Part shown: positions 1 through 12,359 of the stretch, piece after piece
How the letters are laid out: every line of letters starts with the position of its first letter
Numbering within the stretch: position 1 is the first letter of the stretch
From: Steinernema hermaphroditum
Taxonomy: Eukaryota; Nematoda; Chromadorea; Rhabditida; Steinernematidae
Direction of reading: 5' to 3'
NCBI GenBank assembly: GCA_030435675.1
Contig: CM059623.1
Span: 5,606,012 to 5,670,011, forward strand
DNA length: 64,000 nucleotides
Position numbers and translations under genes: made by a program
The notes under the pieces: model-generated
The model's input: the letters and a program-made list of their open reading frames with translations, nothing else
Told to the model about the DNA's origin: nothing
Databases searched by the model: none

Positions 1-1412
1 ATCTAAAAAGGCGCTGTTAGAAAAGAAGCTAGAGCGCCGAAGTACCTCGCGGTCCCTGAATGGCCTCTTTCGGAGCTCGTCGCGGTCGATGAACTGCTTC
101 AGATGCTTGAGGTTCTTCAAACGATGCATGAATCTGACTTGGATGATCGCCACGCGGAAGAGTTTCCTGAAGTTCCTCTTTACCTTCAACACCACGCTCG
201 GAGCCATCGCCGTTTCGTCGATGTGGCGGCTTCCGGCGACTCCAACGGTCATCCACTTGTGTTTTAAACACTCTTTTGCCGTAATTCGGTCCTGCACGGT
301 TACGGTAAGCAGCCGCTTAATCTTAATCGGAGCTCTAAACCCGATCTAGAAGGAAGGGATTTACCAGATCCTTGGCGTCATCCGAGATTTGGTCCCATTC
401 GCCCTTGCGGAACTCGTATTTGCCTTCCTGGATGTAGCGCATCATCATGAGCTGACGGCGATGGTAGAATGGCGCGTAACCCGCAAGCCTGCAAAGACAA
501 AGCCTCATACGAGCACGGCCGATCGTCACCTACAGTGTGTACATGATCACACCCAACGCCCAGTCGTCGACTTCCAATCCGTAGCCTTCGCTTCCCTCGA
601 ACATCTGACACCTCAACGTCTCGGGTGCGAGGTAACCCGGAGTTCCAAAGAGTTCTCTCAGCCTTCTGCCCGGCTCAAGTTCGGTGGCGAATCCGAAATC
701 ACTGATCACGATCCTCTCGTCATCGATGCATAGGATGTTTTCCAGCTAAAAAAGCATGTTTTAGCAGTCATCACCAGCTTTCGCACCTTGAGATCTCGAT
801 GGACGATGTTCCTGTCGTGCATGAAGTCGACAGCATCGAAGAGCTGCTTCATGTAGCGGCGACACTTCTTCTCGCTAACGGTAACCGATCTGTTCAGCTG
901 GTCGAAGAGTTCTCCCTTTGGAGCCCTGAAAGGAGGACATTAGAAAAAGGCGCCAGAGCGGTTCCACTCACATTTCGAAGACGGCAAATAAGAAAGTGGG
1001 CGTTTGGTAGAAGTCGTGCAGAGTGATGATGGAGGGATGTTCGGAGAGGACTTTCAGCAGTTTCACCTCGGACACCGTCTCAAGCAGCAGCCGCTCAGCC
1101 TCCTTCTCACTCTGGCGCTCCGCGCTGACGTCGACGATCTTGACGGCAAAGACGTTACCCGTTCCCTTTTCGACACATTTTCGGACGGTGGAGGCGAGTC
1201 CTCGGCCCAAAACCTGAAACACTCTTGGATAGGAATTTAAATAGAGATAGAAAACGAACCTCCTTCAACTCGTAGGCGCTGTAGAATCCAGAATCATCAG
1301 AATCGGAGCATCTGTTTGACTCATCCGTCCCTAAACCAAGGCAGAGTAGAATCTGTCGCTCAACCTCTTGTATCTCGACCATGTCAGAACACTGATGCGA
1401 TCTCGTGGTCAC
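1..1412 (-). CDS. PHKG: Phosphorylase b kinase gamma (catalytic) subunit, 3' end cut by window edge
   Basis: Serine/threonine kinase subunit that phosphorylates and activates glycogen phosphorylase. Six exons are visible, about 1412-1259, 1213-972, 925-787, 745-534, 488-365 and 321 to beyond base 1, joined by 41-46 nt introns. Conserved kinase parts appear in order: glycine loop GRGLASTV, lysine in FAVKIVDV, catalytic loop HDRNIVHRDLK, DFGFA, then GTPGYLAPE and GVIMYTLLAG. The spacing and the order glycine loop to RDLK match the PHKG family rather than CaMK in general. The C-terminal autoregulatory region continues off the left edge. Start is uncertain: ATG at 1412 or 1382 gives an N-terminus ending in FYSAYELKE before the kinase domain. 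A further upstream coding exon near 1811-1630 is possible, so the N-terminus is less sure than the kinase identity. Confidence 0.92.
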
Positions 1413-2408
1413 TCCCAGTGTGTACCCAAGACGGCAGGTGATCGTTGCGCAACAAAAGGAACTCTTCTTCCCGAGAGCACGATATTTACGAGCGGCGCCC
1501 TAGACGCAACAAGCAATGCCTTCCCGGCGCGACGTGGTTTGCGATCTACGATGCTCCTAACCGAGAAACAGTGCAAACAGTGTCGTTCGCACTCTTCCGA
1601 GCGGCCCGTCGGAGATACTGAGCGTCCCGATTCCCACGTTCGCACATCGAAAAGACTCACCGTTGAGGTCGTCGTCAGATTCAGGACCCAACGTCATCTC
1701 TGAAAGCGGCAGCAAACAGTGGACGGAACGCTCACGCGGAACCATAAACGCGGACAAATCATAACTCGAAGGGACACAGCCTGACGACAGCCTCCCGATC
1801 AGATACGTCATTGTCGATCGATATATCCGTAGCCATCGACGACAGTCCCGGCGCCACCCCCACCCACGTCAGAGCGCCGTCGGGCCGCCTAAATTGCTCA
1901 CGTCACCTCAAAGGCGATAGGGAAATGGCGACAAAAGACAAAAGAGCAACCACCCAATCAATTTAGTTCCCGCGACTGGTGTCTGTTCCTCTCCGCCGCG
2001 GCGACCTCCAAGTAACTTGGCTCAAAGTATACCCGCAGGCTCACAGAACGAACAACGAGTACACAAAATACAAACGCACAGTTTGCAAATACATGCTTCC
2101 GGTGCACTCCGATTCCGGACAACTGTACCGTATCTCACTTTTCGGACAAGACTGATGGTCAACAATTTATAGCATTAACAATACCAACAACAATCTTCAA
2201 ACAGCCACTCTCCAAAGGAAAGATCAAAGGCACAGATCACACAAAAGCACAAAACTAATAAACCGTGATCGAGAGAAAGACATCGAAGCGTTGTAAAGGA
2301 AGTGATCGGTCAATCCACCACCAAGCGTGCCCTCAAACAACCACTGATTTATATATAACGATCAAAAAGAAATCATAACTAATTAGTCTTTAAATACGAA
2401 ACAATCAA
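1413..2408. other. Noncoding stretch between PHKG and NAA15
   Basis: No supported gene. An open frame on the minus strand at 1811-1630 follows a ttcag and ends at a good GTGAGT donor, so it could be an alternative 5' exon of PHKG; no homology supports it. One TACCGTA copy lies at 2126-2132. Confidence 0.5.
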
Positions 2409-5400
2409 TCAGTTCGAAGGCGCGCCGAAAATGTTGGCACTCTTGAATAACTGTTGACACCGCTTGACAAACTGACCCGTCTAAAAAGAATAAGTCCAAC
2501 TAAAAGTAGTAAGAATATGCAGCTCACTTCATCTTTAGTCCATTCTCCAAGGCGACCGTACTTGATATCCTCGTACAGCTGAGAGCATGCCTTCAAATTG
2601 ACTCCTTGAAGTTTTTCATCGTCAAGCGATTTGAGCAGCCAGTTATTCACATCGGCCGAGGAGGCGCCGAGAACGACGTTCGACTGAGCAACGGCAATGC
2701 GGTGGGGGAGGGAATTGATGTTAGCAGTTTTGTATGATTCGTTCAGCTCCGATGCGTTGAGATTGTCTCCAAACAGTTTGTCGACGGCAATCTTAACCAT
2801 CGCGTCCAGCTGGCCTTCAAAGGTTGTTGACTTGTCTAGAAGAAACAGCTAAGAATATAAGAATGAAAAAATCCGACTTACAGTATTTGAGGAACTTAAC
2901 CTTAGCAACATGGAGAAGGGGATGGCCAGGATCAATTTTGACAGCGCGATTCAGCGCCTGGAGCATCAGCAAAACCTAGAACAATCCCAATAATTTACCA
3001 GTCATTTTGAACGGAACTGACTTTGTCCCTTCGAAGATAAACTTCAAAGGCAAGAACGAAAGCCTCCAAATCCGTCACTTGATTAAGGCGCATGATGAAC
3101 GAAACGAAGTTTGTAGCTTCCTGAAGAGGGTCGGCTTCGAGCAGCTTCTCGGGATCCAACTTCTCCATAACAACACCTTCGATGGCATCCTCGTTCTTCT
3201 TTTGGGTTTTTTGTTGTTTTTTGGCTTCTTCCGCAGCCGCCGCCGCCCTGCGAGCCTTTTCCTTATTGGCTTTTCTCTTGGCCTTAGTGATCTCAGCGGG
3301 AGTCATGTTCTCGTTAATCTCATCCGATTTTGCTTCAATGAAGTCGGAAGGGCGATCCAACTTCCTCAAGTAGACCTAAAATTTACATTATGAGAGAGAA
3401 GACACGCTCGCACCTACCTGAACGGCGATCTTCATGGCATCAATGTAGAAGTGGTGGTATCGCATGACATCCTCCAATCGGAGCAATTTAACATAAGATG
3501 AGACCGTCATTTTCCGGACACAGTAGCTGTGGAAATCGTACTGATCCTCATAGAACGTTTCGAAGTGCTACAAACGAACAACAATTAATGACAGTTATGC
3601 TAAGACACGACTTACATTGTTAATCAAGTGGCAGTTGACAAGAGCTTGCCCGTAGTTTGCAGCGTTATTGAAAGTGCGTGCCCTTTCAACTTCGTACCAC
3701 ATACACTGCATTTCAGTCAGGCAGTCACTGGGGTTGGTATTTTCCTGTAATGGAAGGTTTGAATTTCAGTCGGCGAACAGATAGTGATACCCTAGTGAAC
3801 TTTCCACACATCTCCTCGGCTTCCTTAATTTTTCCCGCACGCAGCAGGTACTTGACACACTTGCAATTCAAGTAACGATCGGCAGTATCGAGCGACTGAG
3901 CGTCAACCACGCACTTGGCAGCTTCGTTAAGGTCTCCCATATGTTTCAGAATTTTGGCCTCTGCCATCAACACTTCGATAAGAGTCGGTGTGTGTTGCTT
4001 GGCACGCTGGATGTACTTGACAGCCTGGGTATAATTTCCTAGTCGATCGTAATGCTGAGCGAGGAAGTAATAAACCCACAAAACAGTAGTGGGAGCATCG
4101 GGAAGATTGGAACCTAGAAATGACCTCAGTTCAGAAGACCATGGAAATGGAACGTACCATCCAAGTATCCCTTCCCATCTCCCTCCAACTTCTGGACAAA
4201 ATCAAGCAATATGCTTTCAATAATGGCAACCTAAACGTGAAAAGTGAAAACCCATTTTCCAGTTGTTGAGGGTTATACCTTGCTCTGATTCTTGTACAGC
4301 GGGATAAGATTCTTTGATAGCGAAGGAACACCCTTGCGGGCTCCCTTAAGGATAAATGGCACAAGTCGTTCACGAAGTTCATCTCCCTCGACGAACAATA
4401 ATGGAAGACGTTGAGGAACACCAGCGCGTGGATGTTTCTCCGTGGCCGCCTTATATATCTCAAGACGTCCGGCAACGTCACTTTCTTTTAATCCGCGGCA
4501 CTTCTCAACCATCTTGTAATACACTTCCCGCTCAGGATTGCGTTTGATCAACATCCAGTACACCTTCTCAGCTCTCTCGAGCTCTCCGAGCTCCAGCAAT
4601 AATTCACCTAGAAAGCCAAGAAATCACCAAAAACACAAGGAAAACAGCACACCTCTATTTTCCTGATAGGCCAGCTGGTCGACAAAGAACGTGCTGTTCA
4701 TCTCGAGCTTCTCCAAAGCTTCCTGAGCTTTCCCGGCCTCACGGAGAAGCATATTCTGGTACATGAGAAGCTCGCTGTACTCATAGTCGAAAGCACCTTC
4801 TGGTTTGTTGTTCTGGATATAAGTATCAACGATCTTGCTAGCCATATCGTAGTTCTTCAAGAGGTGATAGGCGGTCGCGTAGGAGATCCAGCTCATTCGG
4901 GCACCGCTGCGCAGCTTCAGCAACTTAAACCTCGAATCTCTGTAGCCTTCGTAGTCTCTCATTTGAACTTGGAGCAGCGACAAGTCTCGTAGAATCTGCG
5001 TGTTTTCAACGTCGATTGCCAGCGCTCTCTTGTACGCTTTCATCGCCTCCTCGTTCTTCTTCTCAGCTCGTTGAATCAAGCCATAAACATGCCAGCAGAT
5101 GTGGGACTTTAGGTCGCATTTCAGCGCGGTCTTTACGAGGACACGGGCTTCATCAACTTTGCCCTGGCAATTCAAGATCAATCCTTTCATCGAAAGAGTT
5201 TCTGCAACAGATCGAGAATTAAATCCCCAATTAGATTTCCAACAAACTGACCTCCATGTTCGGGAAACTTGTCAAGAATGAGCTTGCTGAGCTTGATTCC
5301 GGTTTTGTAATTTTTGGTTTCATAGGCTTTCTGAATAAAGGTCCCGTCAGACATGCTCTCAAGCGTCTATTCGACTCACCACAATTTTGCGAAATATATT

Positions 5401-5457
5401 GGCCTCCTTCGTAGGCAACGGTTGAGCGGTGCTCGTCATCAGCTGACCCGGAGCCAT
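2409..5457 (-). CDS. NAA15: N-alpha-acetyltransferase 15, NatA auxiliary subunit
   Basis: Ribosome-associated scaffold subunit of the NatA complex, which acetylates N-termini of nascent proteins; it anchors the catalytic NAA10. Start at 5457 gives MAPGQLMTSTAQPLPTKEAN, then about twelve exons down to a TGA at 2409. TPR-like helical repeats run through the whole protein (e.g. ETLSMKGLILNCQGKVDEA, LAQHYDRLGNYTQAVKYI). A long charged segment at about 3350-3200 (KKQQKTQKKNE preceded by KAKRKANKEKARRAA) matches the basic linker typical of NAA15. The last exon (2457-2409) is needed to complete the C-terminus, which ends near FGAPSN. Introns are about 40-50 nt. It is divergent from WDR4 and shares a 617-bp upstream region with it. 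Confidence 0.94.
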
Positions 5458-6074
5458 CCTCACCCCAAAATCTGCAACAAAGCATGTATAAACTCGTAAA
5501 AGCTGCTTCACAAGCACGCGAAATACTCGAGACTCGTTTAAATACAGCTCGGAGCCAATGCGGCCGACCGCCTAGCACCTCGAAATAATAACGAAATGGC
5601 GTAGAGGCGCGACACGAACTTCGCACCTGCAAACAACGCCTGCAACTCTGTCTACAGACCCTGCAGACAGTGCTTTCGTTTATAGACACCCTAGAAACGG
5701 TTCCGGAAATCCGAAGGAGGGAGAAGTCGAGTCCCGCTCTCAAGTTCAAGAACGAGTCTAAGAAAATTACTAGCGACTTTTTTCGTGCCGAGAGTTTTCC
5801 GTTTTTTGAATGGCCCGGTTTTCCGACTGTTTTCCCGAACTTGCTGCTTTCGTGCATATCATTTCATGGTTTCTTCACTGGGAAAGCCTTTTCAATGCCG
5901 ATACTGCCTCTTCTTGCACTGTTTGCATCTCTGTCGTTTCTGGGGAAATTTCTTTCAATCCCAAAGGCAGTTTTGTGGCATCTGTTTCTTTTGTTTTCTC
6001 TTCGCTCTATGATGGACTCACTCCTTCTCGTGTAAAATCACCCTTCAGGAGTTCCACTACCTTCAGATTTCCCG
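5458..6074. promoter_or_regulatory. Divergent intergenic region NAA15/WDR4, likely bidirectional promoter
   Basis: Two genes start head-to-head 617 bp apart with no coding signal between them. The region is T-rich on the plus strand near 5780-6010. No TATA box or known operator was recognised; promoter function is inferred only from the gene layout. Confidence 0.45.
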
Positions 6075-7408
6075 ATGGCGCACTGCCGAGCATCATCCGA
6101 TTTTATCATCGTCGGCGCCAGATCGAAGCTTTTTGTTTTCAACGCGTCTCAAGAGTTCAATCGTGCTCTCGATTTGGAAGAACTGACGAAAGACGTCTCC
6201 ACCTATTCAAAAGGCAACTGCCCGTCTTCTGCTGACAAGCAGGCAAGCCTATCCAAATCTTCTAGAGCTCAGTGTTTCTTCCAGGTTTTGGGACTCGCCT
6301 TTTCCCCCTCGGGATCCCTCTGCTGCGTGGTGACGTCAGCGAAACTCGCCTATGTCTTTGAGTGCCGAAACAACTGGACTCAGCACCCAGCTTCTCCGAT
6401 TCGCCTGCCCAAAGCTCCGACGGCCGTCGCTTTCGACAACGATGAGAAGCACATCATTGTGGCCGATCGAGCTGGAAACGTGAACAGATATGAAATGGAA
6501 AAGAAGGAGTACGCAGAAGGCACCAAATGGCAGGACATTAACGGTGAAGAGCATGATATTCCGTTGGATCCCCTTCTCGGTCACATCTCCATTATTTTCG
6601 ACATGTGCTTGACAGAAGATGGCAAGTTCATCCTAACTGGCGACCGCGACGAAAAGCTACGCATCGCGCGTTACCCACAAACCTACATTATTGAACACTT
6701 CTGCCTGGGGCACTCTTCGTACGTCAAGTCGATTCAAACAGTTGGAAATTTGGTGTTTACGTCTGGTCAGTGATTGAAGTCCCCGGCTCCAGTTCATTCC
6801 ATTGTTTAGGTGGCGACTCTACGATCCGAGTGTGGGATCTCGTTAGTGGTGAAACCCTTGCTACTTCCGATCGTCTGGATGAGTCATCTGTTCGCTACAT
6901 CCGTGCCTTCAAGTCATCTCAGGTTTTTTTTATTATTTTGAACGTTGCGTCATCCATTTCTTGTAGGAAAACTCTGTTACGATTTCCGTTGTTTTCGAGA
7001 AATCTGGCACTGTCAAGTCCTTGAACTACGATGCTTCTAGCAAAACATTCGGAAACTTCTCATCTCAACAGATAACCGAAGAAGGCACTATTTCTGATTT
7101 GGCATATACTCCGGACGGCAAACTCTTCTTTCTAACCTCGTAAGCTTGTGGATTTTGGTGCGTGCGATGAGGTGTGCCTTCTTAGGTCTGCCGTAGGGTC
7201 GATTTCCGAATCTGGAAAGTTCTCGCCGCTCACTGTCCCGGAGACCTTCGCCGAATCGCTCAAGCAAGCCGCCGATCCCATCGAAAAGCTAGAGAAGGTC
7301 GTCCAGTTCAACAACATGGAGGAGTATCTCGAAAGGAAGGAGCAGCGCATCCGGAAGCGAAAGCACGATGGCAGCGATAATGAAGAAGTAGCCGAGAAGA
7401 GCAGTTGA
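6075..7408 (+). CDS. WDR4: WDR4/Trm82-type tRNA (guanine-N7) methyltransferase non-catalytic subunit
   Basis: WD40 partner of the METTL1/Trm8 methyltransferase that makes m7G46 in tRNA. Exons are 6075-6765, 6810-6922, 6967-7139 and 7186-7408, with introns of 44, 44 and 46 nt. The family hallmark is clear at LLGHISIIFDMCLTEDG, ILTGDRDEKLRIARYP and EHFCLGHSSYVKSI, followed by GGDSTIRVWDL. The C-terminus carries FNNMEEYLERKEQRIRKRK, a basic tail also seen in WDR4/Wuho proteins. The start ATG is the first in a frame with strong N-terminal similarity (FIIVGARSKLFVFN). I am confident of family; splice sites are by eye but keep frame throughout. Confidence 0.93.
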
Positions 7409-7600
7409 TGCGAGTTGTAACTAACCACTACTGTTTGTTGTTATCCCTGCCGGGAATTGTTACGTTGTTAAATGCGAGCGTCTTCGGGTGGACGGGTTCC
7501 CGTCGTTCGGCGTGCGTGGGGGAGCGCGGACGAAACGCAGAACGAGTTTCGCCGAGATTGGAACAATAAGTCGCGCGTCTTAGCCTAACCAGTGGAATCG

Positions 7601-10600
7601 ATGCGGAGCAGCGGGAGCAGCTCCATCTGCGAAGACGACTGGCGAGTGGCGCTCCGGCAGCAGATCGAGCAGCTCGCGAGGCGCAATGAGAACCACAAGA
7701 AGGCCGGCTTCATGCGGAACCGGACGGAGGTGAGCGGCGGCGGAGCCTTCCGTGGACGCAGAGGCCGGGTTTCAGGAAGTCGACGACATGATCGTGGAGT
7801 TGCGGAATCTGGTCTCCTCGCAGCGCGAGTCAGAAGCCGCCCTCCTCCACCTCCGGTGCATGAGTTTCTGCGATGAGACGGACAAGCTGCTGGCCTCCAG
7901 GTACTCCGCCGCCTCGACGCGCTCCACGACGCCCTGCGTCTCCGTCACCTCGGGGCCCCACAAGGTGTCGCCCCTCGAGAGCGCCTACGGCCAGAAGATC
8001 CTGTGGAACTCGGAGCCGCATCGACTCTTCGACGTTGCCGAGGAGGAGGAGGAGAAGTACGGTGGCTACTACAACTACTCCCGGAGCTGGTGGAACCTCT
8101 TCTGCCTGAACAGCGGGAAGGAGGTCAAGGAGCGCGACCAGGGAGGCAACGTCCGCGATCTCTGGAACACCCAGGTGCGCCGCTACCGTATTCCCCTCTA
8201 GAGACCGGTCCAGATCGAGTTCTTCCTCTCGTGTCTCGGCTTCATCGTCGGCGTGGGGAACACACTCCGCTTCCCCTCGATGGCCTACCAGCACGGCGGC
8301 GGCGTCTTCTTCATCCCCTACTTCGTCTGCCTCGTCTTCTTCGGTCTCCCCATCGTCTTCATGCATCTCTGCATCGGACAGTATTCCGGTCTCTCCGCCA
8401 GTGGCGCCTTCTGGAAGATGATGCCCTTTTCCTCGGGCATCGGCTGGGCCCTCGTCCTACTCGCCGTCCCCGTCGTCATCTACTACAACATCATCGTCGC
8501 CTGGACCATCTACTACTTCTGGTACTCCATCCGCGGCTTCTTCACCGATGGCCTCCCCTGGAACCACTGCACTGACGGTTCGCCAGCTACCGTACCCATA
8601 CAGTACCCTTGTTCAGACTGGATCGTCCACCACAACTGCTGCGAGCTGCTCGGCCCCACCGACTGCTTTTCGAATCCGGCCTCGATGACCTCCGTCGAAG
8701 CCTTCTTCCAGTAGGGCACATACCGTTTCCACGTAACCCCCTTGCAGCTACCAGCTCCTGAATCGCACCTCCGTCCACGACCCGACCCTCGGACCCATCC
8801 AGAGCCACCTCTTCCTCGCCCTCGCCGTCGCCTGGATCCTCGTCTTCTTCGGCGTCTTCAAGGGCATCGGCTCCATCGGCTGGGCCGTCAGCATCACCGC
8901 TACCGTACCCTATCTCCTCGTAAGGGAGGGCCTTCTAGCGTAACTCCGAGTCTCCGACCCCGTTCAGCTCGTAATCCTGCTCCTACGAGGAATATCGCTC
9001 AAAGGGGCCGAAAAAGGCCTGCACTACCTCTTCAGCCCAGATATAAGTAGGCTCTGGGACATATCGGTCGGTTCTCTAGGCTACCGCAACCTGAGGAGAC
9101 TTTTTAGATGTGGAAGTCAGCGGCAGAGCAAGTCTTCTACGAGCTGGGGATCGACGCAGGTCCCCTCATTTCGATGGCTAGCTTTAGTCGCTACAGGAAT
9201 AACATCTACCGGGACGCGGTCCTCCTCGTGGTTATGTATGCCCCTGGAGACCTCGTTTCTCCCCTCAAGACGACTTTTCAGCGACACCTTCACGAGCATC
9301 CTCTGCGGGATGGTCATCTTCAGCTTCATCGGCTTCCTGGCCACCGAGCAGGGCAAGAATGTCGACGAGATCTTGAGTTACCAGCGCTCCTCTGTGCCCC
9401 TCTGACCTCCAGCTTGCAGAGCACGACTCGCTGTACCTCGCCTACTCCGTCTACCCCGGAGTCACCTCCTACATGGACCTGGGCCCTCTCTGGGCGGCGC
9501 TCTTCTTCGCCATGCTCATGATCTCCGCCCTCGACGCTGAATTCGCCTGGTAGGCCTGTCCGAGGTCCCGAAACGAGGTACTTTTTGCAGGCTGGAGATG
9601 ATCGCGTCGGCCATTATGAACCAGTTCGGAGTGCGTGACAAGAAGGTGGAGACGCGCCTTCTCGTGGGCATGTGCATCGTCTTCTTCTTCTGTGGAGTGC
9701 CTCTGTGTGCCAGGGTTCGCCCCCCCCCCCCCTTCCCACCCATCCACTTCCGGGCTTTAGGGCGGCATCTACATCTTCCATTCGATCGAGAACCTCAACG
9801 CCAACTGGAACTCCTTCTCCCTGAGCCTCATCCAGATGATCGTCGTCTGCTTCGTCTACGGCGTCGACAACTTCCTCGAAGACATCGGCGAGATGCTCCG
9901 CGTGCCGACGAAGCTCGACCCGGCCGAGCTCCGCGTCGACCACCCGGGCTACACCTTCTGGCGCCGTCTCCGCCACTTCTGCGGGCCCACCGGCCTCTAC
10001 ATCAAGTGGTGCTGGTGCTTCTGCGCCCCGGCGGTCCTCCTCGGCCTCCTGGTGGCCTCGGTGTGGAGCTACCAGCGCGTCACCTTCAACAACGTCGTCC
10101 TCCCGTGGTACTACGAGACGATCGCCTGGATCTCGATGACAGGGCCCCTCCTCGTCGTCCCCATCACCGCTATCTACACCCTCTACGAGGCGCGCCGTCG
10201 CCGGAAGCCCCTATCGTCGGTGTTCAGCGTCGCCGGCTGGCGGAACCGGAAGACAGAGGAGGAAGAGAAGGAGCAGCCGCGGCACACGCCCTCCTCCGAG
10301 CACGACTACATGTACATCGACCCCCTGTCCAGAGGCCCCTCCGCCAAGTCGAACGTCAACCAGGGCGGCATCGACCCTTCGGTGATCGCCGTGGCCAGCG
10401 TGGAGAAGAACCCCGACGACTCCTACGAGCGCGTCACGGGCAGGATTCGCGAGTGGGCCGAGCAGCACGCCATCGAGGACATCGAACACCTCTCCTACAA
10501 GGGCTACAACGACGACGAAGAGGAGGAGAAGGCGAAGTCGGCCACGGAGCACCAGAACCAGCGGTGGGGAGGGTCTCCTTGTCCACAATCCTTCCTTGCA

Positions 10601-11791
10601 GCCTCAAACCGCAGCGCTTCTCCGTGCACTCGATGAGCTCCCTGGCGGGCGGCGCAGAAGTGACTCTCTTCGGACCACCTCCGGCGGAGCCCCAGAACCA
10701 CTTCGAGCTCTCCGTCTCCTCGACCATCAAGCACCGCGCCGCCAAACGGAGTGACCAGCGCAAGAACCGGATGTTCGACTCACTGTCGCCCTTCAACCTC
10801 GCCACCTTCTCCTTCAATGAGGAGGCCAAGTCGGCGCCCGAAAGCAGCGCGGGGAGCGGCGGCAGCCACTCGCCGCAGGCGAACGCCTCCCCGGCCCCGA
10901 GGCATCGGACCCGCAGCAGCGACTCCTTCAACGACGAGAAGTCGCTCGGCTCCATCTCCATCACTCCCATCGACATGCCGCACGGACGGTCCATCTCGGT
11001 ATGTACCACCGATTCTCAGGTGAGGGATCGAGCATCGAGTCCTTAAACCTCTTTTCTCTCAAAGGAGCTGATTGACGAAAGTGAATTTTGCCGAATCTTA
11101 GGACATACCGTACCCCTCGACGGATGTATAGCTGATGCCCATCTCTGGCTGATGCTCCACTAAATTCTCTCCCTGTAGAGTTCTGTTATCCCTATCTGAC
11201 GCTTACGCCTTTCCAAGAGCGCTGGAACACATCTCAGTTTGAGATGAAACGCCAAAAATTGGGAGCTTCAAACAGCGGGGATGAGGCTAGGCTAACACAA
11301 GTGACCCATTCAATAGGCGAACATGCTGACACGGGAAGGCATCCAAGTGCCAGATCAGGGATTAGGTGTGCACGTGACCATAGTGTCTGGCACTCCACCA
11401 AAGCTCTCGACACCTGGATGCGATTCCTTGTGAGTGAAATGCTCCTTTTCCACCTGGGACCGAACTTTTCCAAACTGTAGGTATCACCTTCCCTTCAAAT
11501 GGACCTTTCTTAAACGGAAAAGATTCGCTTTGAGTATCCACGAATCCTGGAAACTACGCGATCTTTCGCTTTCTGTAAAAGGGGCCGGCCTGGTCTGTAC
11601 TGTACTAAATCTGTACCCTCTAAATGACCCCTAATCCATGACCCTCAACTCCATCTCTCTTCTGCTTGCAGTTCCTGAAGCCCCCGGCGGCGAAACCTCG
11701 CCTGAAACGGCCGAAGCCGATCGACGCACCAAGGTCGTCTTCGTCGTCGTCGGAGGAGGAGGAGTCGGACGGCGGCTTGCCGCGGAAGTAG
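7601..11791 (+). CDS. SLC6-family Na+-dependent neurotransmitter/amino-acid symporter
   Basis: Twelve-TM plasma-membrane transporter coupling Na+/Cl- gradients to uptake of an amine or amino acid; the substrate is not assignable. The frame upstream of 7601 has no ATG, so 7601 (MRSSGSSSICEDDW) is the start. TM1 has VGVGNTLRFPSMAYQHGGG, the unwound sodium-site region of the family. Later family blocks are FLALAVAWILVFFG, PYLLLVILLLRGISL, VFYELGIDAG, FSRYRNNIYRDA and ARGGIYIFHSIE. The acidic N-terminal and long serine-rich C-terminal tails (HSMSSLAGG to SEEEESDGGLPRK) are longer than usual and could be regulatory. About eleven introns, one only 27 nt (8175-8201). The last intron, about 11000-11670, is unusually long. 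A C13 run lies in the intron at 9717-9730. Confidence 0.93.
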
Positions 11792-12359
11792 CAAGTACCG
11801 GATTTTATTGTTTTCTCTTGTTTGACAAAGAGTGAGAATCGAAACAAAAGATGGAGGAATGGCGCTTCTGACGCTTCGAGGGACACAGAGGAGGACAATA
11901 TTGCAAACAGAAAACAAATGAGCAAATTTCGAACATCGGGCTGGGACTGTCGTGGAAGGCGGATAGAACATATCTATGGGACTCTGCGTTAGAATACTTA
12001 TTACGGATTACGGTAATTCGGGTTATGAATGCTAGACCTGATTAGGGTGTTCGACGACGCTTTCACTACCTAAAACAAAGAGAAGCCTCGTCGGCCAGCA
12101 AAAACGAAACAGAACAACTTTAACAACAAAACAAAAAGACAACTGAGCGAAGGATCTCTGTCCGTCTACCGTACCCTCTCAGATTACGATCAAGAAGCTC
12201 AACAACAACAGCAACAACCAACCAATTGCGAGATAAATCATCGAGAAGAAGAGGAGAAACGCCTAAAAGTGAAGATTCGTGGGAGTGGGGCAGGTGGATT
12301 TGGTCCTGAACGAGGAATTTGGAACTTTAGCAACTAGACACTAGAACAACTCTAAGACG
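11792..12359. other. Tail-to-tail intergenic region SLC6 / AP-4
   Basis: Presumed 3' UTRs of both convergent genes. TACSGTA copies lie at 12009-12015 and 12167-12173. The segment at 12100-12240 is A/C-rich with AAC repeats. No gene seen. Confidence 0.5.
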
